10,780 nt of DNA from Pseudomonadota bacterium (GTDB lineage: Bacteria; Pseudomonadota; Alphaproteobacteria; Caulobacterales; Caulobacteraceae). This document shows, piece by piece, positions 5,646 to 10,780 of the stretch. Below the pieces are notes generated by a model, which saw only the letters and a list, made by a program, of their open reading frames with translations, searched no databases and was not told the DNA's origin. The translations under genes were made by a program, and so were the position numbers. Position 1 is the stretch's first letter; each line of letters opens with the position of its first letter. The DNA lies in contig JAEYNH010000075.1 of NCBI GenBank assembly GCA_023412655.1, positions 1 through 10,780 on the forward strand. Direction: 5' to 3'.

Positions 5646-6848
5646 CTAGGTGTTGCGGACCGTGCCGGCGATGAAGCCGCCGCCGAGGACGCGGGTGGGG
5701 CTTTCGGGGGCGTAGAGGACGCAGGCCTGGCCGGGGGCGACGCCTTCCTCGGGATTGTCGAAGGCCAGGCCGGGAGCGCCGTCCACCAGGGCCAGGCGCG
5801 CAGGAGCCGGCTCGCGGGTGGAGCGGACCCGGGCCAGGACCGGGCGGCCGGCCTCGCAGGCGGCCTCAATCGAGGCGCCCTCGCCCAGCCAGTTGGTTTC
5901 CTTGAGCCACAGGGCGCGGGTGAGCAGGGCCTCGCGGGGGCCGACGATCACCTGGCGGGCGTCGGCGTCGATCCTGACCACGAACAGCGGATCGCCCACG
6001 GCCACGTTCAGCCCCCGGCGCTGGCCGATGGTGTAGCGGGTGACGCCCTCGTGGCGGCCGAGGACACGGCCGTCCAGGTGGACGATGTCGCCGGGCTCGG
6101 CGCCGTGGGGGCGGAGCTTGTCGATGAGGGTGGTGTACTTGCCCTCGGGCACGAAGCAGATGTCCTGGCTGTCCGGCTTGTCGGCCACGGCCAGGCCCAG
6201 CTCGGCGGCGGCGGCGCGCACGGCGGGCTTGGGCATGCCGCCCAGGGGGAAGCGCAGATAGGCGAGCTGTTCGGCCGTGGTGGCGAACAGGAAGTAGGAC
6301 TGGTCCCGGGCCGGATCGAAGGCGCGGTGCAGCTCGGGGCCGTCGGCCCCCTCCTCGCGGCGGACGTAGTGGCCGGTGGCCATGGCCTGCGCGCCCAGAT
6401 CGCGGGCCACGTCCAGCAGGTCGCGGAACTTCACCGTCTGATTGCAGCGGATGCAGGGGATCGGCGTCTCGCCCCGCAGGTAGGCGTCGGCGAAGTCGTC
6501 GATGACCTGCTGCTTGAAGCGGCTCTCGTAGTCCAGGACGTAGTGCGGGATCCCCAGGGCCTGGGCCGCGGTGCGGGCGTCGTGGATGTCCTGGCCGGCG
6601 CAGCAGGCGCCCTTCTTCTGGATGGCCGCGCCGTGGTCGTAGAGCTGGAGCGTCACGCCCACCACGTCGTAGCCGGCGCGCGCCAGCAGGGCGGCGGTGA
6701 CGGTGGAGTCCACCCCCCCGGACATGGCGGCGACGATGCGCGACCCGGCCGGCAGGCGCACGGCCTCGCGGGCGGCCTCGACGAGGCCGTCGGACAGCCG
6801 CTCGGCGGTGATCTGGCCGCTCACCCTGGGGACGCTGCAGACGCTCAT
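5646..6848 (-). CDS. mnmA: tRNA-specific 2-thiouridylase MnmA
   Basis: The 400-residue protein carries every hallmark of MnmA (TrmU), which uses ATP and relayed sulfur to make 2-thiouridine at wobble position 34 of Lys, Glu and Gln tRNAs. The PP-loop SGGVDS is at 43-48. Catalytic Cys132 lies in PCIRCN, and the persulfide Cys231 in SQDICFVPEGKY. ATGHY (157-161), FDPARDQSYFLF and GVTRYTIGQRRGL are also characteristic. The C-terminal beta-barrel part ends in VLGGGFI. E. coli MnmA is about 368 aa; the extra residues here are mainly a longer N-terminus (about 30-35 residues before the ATP-binding strand). ATG 6848 is 54 bases after the flgL stop on the same strand, so mnmA may be cotranscribed with the flagellar genes or have a promoter in that gap. 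Confidence 0.97.
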   Translation of the reverse strand: MSVCSVPRVSGQITAERLSDGLVEAAREAVRLPAGSRIVAAMSGGVDSTVTAALLARAGYDVVGVTLQLYDHGAAIQKKGACCAGQDIHDARTAAQALGIPHYVLDYESRFKQQVIDDFADAYLRGETPIPCIRCNQTVKFRDLLDVARDLGAQAMATGHYVRREEGADGPELHRAFDPARDQSYFLFATTAEQLAYLRFPLGGMPKPAVRAAAAELGLAVADKPDSQDICFVPEGKYTTLIDKLRPHGAEPGDIVHLDGRVLGRHEGVTRYTIGQRRGLNVAVGDPLFVVRIDADARQVIVGPREALLTRALWLKETNWLGEGASIEAACEAGRPVLARVRSTREPAPARLALVDGAPGLAFDNPEEGVAPGQACVLYAPESPTRVLGGGFIAGTVRNT

Positions 6849-6902
6849 GGCGGCCTATGTAGCGGTTGGGCGGCGGATTTTCGAGGCCGGTGGGCGTGCG
6901 CC

Positions 6903-7832
6903 CTAGCGCAGCACGTTGAGCAGCGAGCTTTCCTGCAGGGTGGTGAAGACGTGGGCGGCGGCCTGGACGGCCATCTGGGCCTGCTCCAGCTGGGCCACGG
7001 CCTCGGCCATGTCGGCGTCGGTGATGTCGCCGATCATCCCCTGCAGCTGGTTGGAGCGGGTCTTGAGGTCGTCGCGGACGCTCTCCACGCGCTTCTGCAC
7101 CAGGCCGTTGCGGGCGGTGGCGTTGGTGAGGTCCTCGCGCACGCCGTCCCAGGTGGCGAGCTGGCCCTCGAGGAAGCTGCGCTGGGCGTCGGTCATGGCC
7201 CCGGTGAACGGCCCTTCCGGCCCCTCCTGGAACGCCTGGATCGCCTGGAAGGCGGCCAGCAGGTCGGCCCCCAGGGCGTCCGCCAGGAGGCCGACCTGGA
7301 CGGTGGTGGCCTCGTCCACCTTGGCGGTGGGCTGGTAGTGGTCGTTCTGGAACCAGTTGGCGATGGGCGGCCCCGAGGTGAGGTCGGACATGGTCATGGC
7401 GGTCACCGGCCGGGTGTCCACCTGGCCGCCCGCGAAGACGTACTTGCCGCCGTAGCGGGCGTTCATGCCTTCGATGGCGTTGCGGAACTGGGCCTGGAGG
7501 TCCTCCATCAGGGTGTCCACCCGGCCCGCGGCGAGGGCGTCGGAGATGGCCTGGCGGGCCCCCTGGGCGGCGGCCGTCAGCTGGTTGAGGGCGGTGTCCT
7601 GGGTGGCCAGGCGCTCGGAGATGAAGGTGTTCTGCTCGCGGTAGACCTCGATGCGGGTCTGCAGCGAGCGCATCGCCGTGAGCATCTCGGCGTCGCGGGC
7701 GTAGTCCTTGAGGTTGGAGCCGTTCTTCTGGGTCGCCACCTTGTTCCCGGCGGCCATCTGGCTCTGCTGGGCGGCCAGGAGGTTGGCCAGGACGGCGGAG
7801 TAGTTACCGGGGGTCGAGACGCGGGTCACCAT
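6903..7832 (-). CDS. flgL: Flagellar hook-filament junction protein FlgL (HAP3)
   Basis: The 309-residue protein is secreted through the flagellar export apparatus and forms the ring joining the FlgK ring to flagellin. The N-terminus (MVTRVSTPGNYSAVLANLLAAQQSQMAAGNKV) and the following helices resemble the D0/D1 region of flagellin-like HAP3 proteins. GGKYVFAGGQVDTRPV in the middle (about 128-143) is the usual FlgL G-x-Y-x-F-x-G motif. The last 35 residues (ADMAEAVAQLEQAQMAVQAA to SLLNVLR) form the C-terminal D0 helix. Length is normal. The start is supported by AGGAGA (7841-7846 on the plus map), eight bases upstream, which overlaps the flgK stop. The gap to flgK is 13 bp, so the two form one transcription unit and are probably translationally coupled. 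Confidence 0.95.
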   Translation of the reverse strand: MVTRVSTPGNYSAVLANLLAAQQSQMAAGNKVATQKNGSNLKDYARDAEMLTAMRSLQTRIEVYREQNTFISERLATQDTALNQLTAAAQGARQAISDALAAGRVDTLMEDLQAQFRNAIEGMNARYGGKYVFAGGQVDTRPVTAMTMSDLTSGPPIANWFQNDHYQPTAKVDEATTVQVGLLADALGADLLAAFQAIQAFQEGPEGPFTGAMTDAQRSFLEGQLATWDGVREDLTNATARNGLVQKRVESVRDDLKTRSNQLQGMIGDITDADMAEAVAQLEQAQMAVQAAAHVFTTLQESSLLNVLR

Positions 7833-7845
7833 CGGGCTGTTCTCC

Positions 7846-9945
7846 TCACACCAGGCCCAGCAGGACGTCGTAGAGGTCCTTGGCCGCCTGGATCATCCGG
7901 GCCGAGGCGCTGAACGCCTGCTGAAAGGTGGTCATGTTGACGAGCTCTTCGTCGAGGTTGACGCCCTCGACCGCCTGGCGGCGGGCGGTGGCTTCGGTCA
8001 TCACCGCCTGGGCGCTCTGCATCCGGGTCTCGGCCGCCGCGGCCTTGCGGCCGATGGAGCCGCCGAACTCGGAGGCGTAGCGGGAGACGGTCATGGTCAC
8101 GTCGCCCAGGGAGCCGGCCCCCTGGAAGGCGGTGGCGACGTCGCCCGCCTGGGACAGCGCCAGGGCCCCTCGCCCGTCACCCGGGCGGATCAGCGGCTGG
8201 CCGGGAGCGCCGGAGAAGTCCAGCTTGCCGAACGCCAGCTTCATGGGATCGCTGTCCAGCGCCTGGGGCACCACGAAGCGGCTGGCCCGGCTGCGGCGCT
8301 CCAGGGCGCCCAGGCCGAACAGCTGGCTCATGGAGGGCCCGCCGGCGCCCCGGGCGGTGCCGTCGCTGACCACCGAGAGCTGGGCGTTGGAGGGCGGGGC
8401 GCCCTCGAAGGCCAGGTTGCCCCGGGAATCGAGGGTGAAGGCGCCGTAGAGGCCGACGCCCGTGGTGCTGTTGTTCAGGGCCGCCAGCAGGTCATTCATG
8501 GTCCCGCCGGCCGGCACGGTGACGGTGACGTCGCGGATCGGCTGACCGTCCGGGCTGGAGAGGCGGAACGAGATCTGCTGGCCGGCGGTGAAGCCGTGCG
8601 GATCGGCGCCGCGCAGGCCGGTGTCGTAGTTGCTGAAGCCGTTGGTGCGGATCAGGTCGTTGAGGCCGAAGAAGTGCGAGAACGCCCGGCCCGACTTCTG
8701 CGAGGTGCCCTCGTCCACGGCCAGGGTGTTGGTCCCCGCGCCGGCGATGGACATGGCCCCGTTGGCGAAGGAGACGGTGGCCGAGCCGCCCAGCTGGGCG
8801 TTGAGCGTCGCCTGGAAGGTGGCCGGGGTGAAGGCCACGGCCGGGCCGCCGTTGGCGCTCATGGTTCCGGCGGTGAAGTCGATGTCCACCCGGCGGGCGA
8901 GGACACCGTTGGCGTCCATCACCGCGATGGTGGTGGAGCCGGTGAAGCCGGCGACCGCGGTGGGCAGGTCGAGGCCGGTGTTGCGGCCGGTGAGCGTGCC
9001 CGGCGCCGGATAGGAGACCGAGGCGTTGTGGGCGGCGTTGATCTGCTCGGCCGCGCGGGTGAGGAACTCGCCCAGCTGGTCCGAGAGCTGCGGCAGCTCC
9101 ACGTCGCGCAGGTCCATGAGGCCGCGAATGTCGCCGCTGGCGATCTGGATCGGCACGGGCGCCGTGCTCTCCGAGACCTGGGCGGTGATGTAGCCGGGCG
9201 TGGAGTCGCTGCGGTTGTAGGCCAGCTTGGCGGCGACGCCCTCGCCGGCCAGCAGCGTGCCCTCGACCGAGCGGATGGTCACGCCGCCGGCGTCGCGCCG
9301 CTGCACGCGCACGTTCATGAGCGTGGCGAGTTCGTCGACCAGCTGGCTCTGGATGTTCTCCGAACCGGAGGCGTCGGCGTTGACCAGCTTGGCGCGGCTG
9401 ATCTCGGCGTTGAGCTGGTTGATCTGCGCCAGCAGGCTGTTGGCCCGCTCCACGTCGGCGATGATCTTGGTCTCGATCGTGGCGCCCAGCTCGTCCAGCT
9501 GGCCGTTGATCCGGGCCGCCTCGGCGAGGAAGTCCTGGACGTTGGACAGCGCCTGGCTGCGCAGCAGGCTCGAGGAGGGATCGTCCGCGGCGGTGGCGAA
9601 GGCGCCGTAGATGGCGTCCAGGCGGTTGAAGAAGAAGGTGTCGCTGGACGGATTGCCGAACAGGCTCTGGGCGTTGTCCAGGTACTGGGAGACGGCGGTC
9701 CAGCGCTGGGAGTCCGAGGCCGCCGTGAGGCTGGCCATCTGCAGGTAGTCGTCGGTGATCCGCTTGATGCCGTCGACGCGCACCCCCATGCCGACGCCGT
9801 CCACCACCAGGGGCTGCTGGTCGACCGCCTTGCGGACATAGCCGGGGGTGTTGACGTTGGCGATGTTGTCCGAGACGGCGCGGAGGGAGGCCTGGGCCGC
9901 GTTGAGGCCCGAGGCGGCGGTCTTCAGGGTGACGTTCAGAGACAT
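7846..9945 (-). CDS. flgK: Flagellar hook-associated protein FlgK (HAP1)
   Basis: The 699-residue protein makes the first junction layer on top of the hook. Its N-terminus has the rod/hook signature ASGLNAAQASLRAVSDNIAN followed by VNTPGYVRK (residues 11-39). Its C-terminus, VNLDEELVNMTTFQQAFSAS with ARMIQAAKDLYDVLLGLV, is the matching terminal helix of the FlgE/FlgK family. The protein is longer than the enteric form (about 550 aa); the extra length lies in Gly/Ala/Thr-rich central domains, which vary between alphaproteobacteria. GGAG at 9955-9958 (minus strand) lies nine bases before ATG 9945. The upstream region carries a sigma-54-type promoter read on the minus strand and FlbD-like dyads inside the leader, which predicts late-class flagellar control. 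flgL follows 13 bp downstream. Confidence 0.97.
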   Translation of the reverse strand: MSLNVTLKTAASGLNAAQASLRAVSDNIANVNTPGYVRKAVDQQPLVVDGVGMGVRVDGIKRITDDYLQMASLTAASDSQRWTAVSQYLDNAQSLFGNPSSDTFFFNRLDAIYGAFATAADDPSSSLLRSQALSNVQDFLAEAARINGQLDELGATIETKIIADVERANSLLAQINQLNAEISRAKLVNADASGSENIQSQLVDELATLMNVRVQRRDAGGVTIRSVEGTLLAGEGVAAKLAYNRSDSTPGYITAQVSESTAPVPIQIASGDIRGLMDLRDVELPQLSDQLGEFLTRAAEQINAAHNASVSYPAPGTLTGRNTGLDLPTAVAGFTGSTTIAVMDANGVLARRVDIDFTAGTMSANGGPAVAFTPATFQATLNAQLGGSATVSFANGAMSIAGAGTNTLAVDEGTSQKSGRAFSHFFGLNDLIRTNGFSNYDTGLRGADPHGFTAGQQISFRLSSPDGQPIRDVTVTVPAGGTMNDLLAALNNSTTGVGLYGAFTLDSRGNLAFEGAPPSNAQLSVVSDGTARGAGGPSMSQLFGLGALERRSRASRFVVPQALDSDPMKLAFGKLDFSGAPGQPLIRPGDGRGALALSQAGDVATAFQGAGSLGDVTMTVSRYASEFGGSIGRKAAAAETRMQSAQAVMTEATARRQAVEGVNLDEELVNMTTFQQAFSASARMIQAAKDLYDVLLGLV

Positions 9946-9981
9946 CGCTTAACGCTCCGCCCGGCAAAGGCTCACCCACGA

Positions 9982-10000
9982 CCCGGCGGATTCTGCCGGG
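9982..10000. promoter_or_regulatory. CCCGGC-N7-GCCGGG dyad in the flgK leader (FlbD/ftr-like)
   Basis: CCCGGC (9982-9987) and GCCGGG (9995-10000) are perfect 6-bp arms separated by seven bases. The site lies about 80-100 bases downstream of the predicted flgK transcription start. In Caulobacter, ftr elements placed downstream of such promoters are bound by FlbD. Assignment to FlbD is by resemblance and location only. Confidence 0.4.
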
Positions 10001-10090
10001 AAGAAAGTGAGCGCGCGCGAAAGGCGCCGGGAAAAACCTAACAGTTTCAACGATGGTCCCTTCGGGGGCCGGTGTGATCCAGCCTGACAG

Positions 10091-10106
10091 CGCAAGTCCG
10101 GCGCCA
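10091..10106 (-). promoter_or_regulatory. Sigma-54-type promoter for flgK-flgL
   Basis: Read on the minus strand the sequence is TGGCGC-CGGAC-TTGCG, with the -24 GG and -12 GC at the correct 12-bp interval. It departs from TGGCAC-N5-TTGCW at one -24 base and at the last base. Transcription should start near 10080, giving a leader of about 135 bases before flgK. Confidence 0.65.
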
Positions 10107-10258
10107 GAGGCCGACAGGCCGGCGCCAGGGCCGCGCCAGGACCCGAAACGGCGGCCGGGGGATCGGCAGGTAACGCCCACCAGGACCGGTTCCGCTCGGC
10201 AATTTCCTCCGCAGAGGGGGGACGGAAGGGACCCGGCAAAAAGGCGCTTCTTCTGCGT

Positions 10259-10271
10259 TTTCAATGATTTG
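10259..10271 (+). promoter_or_regulatory. IHF-like site upstream of the plus-strand sigma-54 promoter
   Basis: TTTCAATGATTTG matches WATCAANNNNTTR except for the second base. It sits in the only AT-rich patch of the control region, just ahead of the -24 element and between it and CGGCAA motifs, where a DNA bend would be expected. Confidence 0.35.
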
Positions 10272-10277
10272 GAAAGC

Positions 10278-10293
10278 TGGCGCGAAGGTTGCT
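10278..10293 (+). promoter_or_regulatory. Sigma-54-type promoter for the fliK-like gene
   Basis: TGGCGC-GAAGG-TTGCT matches TGGCACG-N4-TTGCW at all fixed positions but one, with GG and GC 12 bp apart. Transcription should begin near 10304, about 57 bases before ATG 10361. Confidence 0.7.
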
Positions 10294-10360
10294 CCGGACC
10301 CGTCGAATGGACCCGGCGCAGGATGCGCTGAAGCACCGACAAGGTTTTCAACCCGTCATT

Positions 10361-10780
10361 ATGAGCGTCCCGGCGATCCAACCCATCATGACCGCCCCCG
10401 GCCTGGCCGGCGGAAGCGGGCCCGGCATGACCGGCGCCCCGACGGGGGCGCTCGGCGGCTTCGAGGCGCTGCTGGCGGCCTTCTTCGGCGAGACGGACAT
10501 TGCAGGCGTCCCCGTGGGCGCGGGCAAGGACGAGGCAGCCCCGGGGGGCCCCGCGCCGGCCGCCGCATTCGCCGACCTCGTCCCCAACAACGCCGACCGG
10601 GCGACGACCGGTGAGACGCAGATCGCCGACAGCGCCGCCACGGGGGACGATGAGAGCGCGGAAGCCCAGGCGGCGGTGGATCCCCTGCTGCTGGCGTTCG
10701 TGCAGCCGCAGGCGCCCGCCCGGGAGACCACGCCCGCCGCCATGACGGCGCCCGCCGAGGCCGCGCCCGCCCAGGCCGGG
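10361..10780 (+). CDS. fliK: FliK-like flagellar hook-length control protein, N-terminal part
   Basis: The gene is open from ATG 10361 to the window end (140 codons, no stop). The visible protein is low-complexity: Ala, Pro, Gly, Thr and acidic residues with few aromatics, apart from GGFEALLAAFFGETD near residues 32-46 and VDPLLLAFVQPQ near 106-117. A disordered, Ala/Pro-rich N-terminus with short hydrophobic patches is typical of FliK, the export-switch ruler; its conserved C-terminal domain would lie beyond the window. The call rests mainly on context: it diverges from flgK and has its own sigma-54-type promoter, as do hook-operon genes in Caulobacter. The ribosome site is weak (AAGG at 10341-10344, rather far upstream), and ATG 10388 is an alternative start. 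Other frames in the region are shadows; this frame shows strong G/C bias in the third codon position. Confidence 0.65.
   Translation, partial: MSVPAIQPIMTAPGLAGGSGPGMTGAPTGALGGFEALLAAFFGETDIAGVPVGAGKDEAAPGGPAPAAAFADLVPNNADRATTGETQIADSAATGDDESAEAQAAVDPLLLAFVQPQAPARETTPAAMTAPAEAAPAQAG

Larger units (their letters stand above)
9946..10360. promoter_or_regulatory. Divergent flagellar control region between flgK and fliK-like gene
   Basis: This 415-bp region has no credible gene of its own. It contains two opposed sigma-54-type promoters (10091-10106 minus, 10278-10293 plus), a CCCGGC-N7-GCCGGG dyad at 9982-10000, CGGCAA motifs at 9962-9967, 10197-10202 and 10234-10239, and an IHF-like site at 10259-10271. 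In Caulobacter crescentus the divergent flaN/flbG promoters are known to use sigma-54, the activator FlbD (ftr sites) and IHF, and this region has the same plan. Confidence 0.7.

Noticed and set aside
5510..5869. 120-codon N-terminal extension of the thiolase
   Set aside because: It translates the inverted repeats and the antiphase end of mnmA; the thiolase fold begins right after ATG 5509.
5592..7913. 773-codon plus-strand open frame
   Set aside because: It is antisense to mnmA and flgL, begins in the repeat unit (WIPAFAGM peptide), and is Gly/Ala/Val/His-rich without domains. It is a GC-bias shadow.
9962..9977. Second minus-strand sigma-54-like promoter (TGGGTG-N5-TTGCC)
   Set aside because: Several -24 mismatches, and the start would fall on the flgK ribosome site.
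8596..10041. 481-codon plus-strand open frame
   Set aside because: It is antisense to flgK with Gly/Ala/Val/Asp-biased composition and no recognisable domain.
8492..10381. 629-codon minus-strand open frame overlapping flgK
   Set aside because: It is a shifted frame of flgK, Arg/Pro/Gly-rich, and runs through the promoter region. FlgK motifs lie in the other frame.

Overview
The window is GC-rich DNA from an alphaproteobacterium, most likely in the Caulobacterales (Caulobacter/Phenylobacterium type). The reasons are the very high GC of most genes (48 of 60 bases in 8101-8160), a flgK-flgL block facing away from a fliK-like gene across a control region with two opposed sigma-54-type promoters (the arrangement known from Caulobacter flagellar loci), and hairpin repeats of the kind scattered through such genomes.

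Layout. Bases 2-304 are the 3' end of a GFA-family zinc protein. A compositionally foreign segment follows (about 470-2510; 25 G/C of 60 in 901-960). It carries two overlapping genes: a standalone AAA/ABC-type ATPase of the OLD/AAA_21 class (562-1986) and a small DUF4276/TOPRIM-like protein (1919-2512). Together they look like a two-gene ATPase plus putative nuclease module, a candidate defence system. After a palindrome-rich leader comes a 98-aa helical protein of unknown function (2744-3040), a structured 3' region with a probable terminator, and a cluster of hairpin repeats (about 3306-3406). A divergent pair follows, a small GNAT-like protein (3413-3679, minus) and a DUF3617-type lipoprotein (3784-4314, plus), with a perfect 17-bp dyad between them.

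From 4319 to 9945 everything is on the minus strand. In transcription order it is flgK, flgL, mnmA and a thiolase. FlgK and FlgL join the flagellar hook to the filament. MnmA thiolates the wobble uridine of certain tRNAs. The thiolase acts in acyl-CoA metabolism. A near-identical inverted repeat pair separates mnmA from the thiolase.

The 415-bp region 9946-10360 holds the two divergent sigma-54-type promoters and several CGGCAA or CCCGGC elements that may be FlbD/ftr-like sites. The plus-strand gene from 10361 runs off the window and reads as the N-terminus of a FliK-like hook-length control protein. All calls come from reading motifs by eye; no database search was run.
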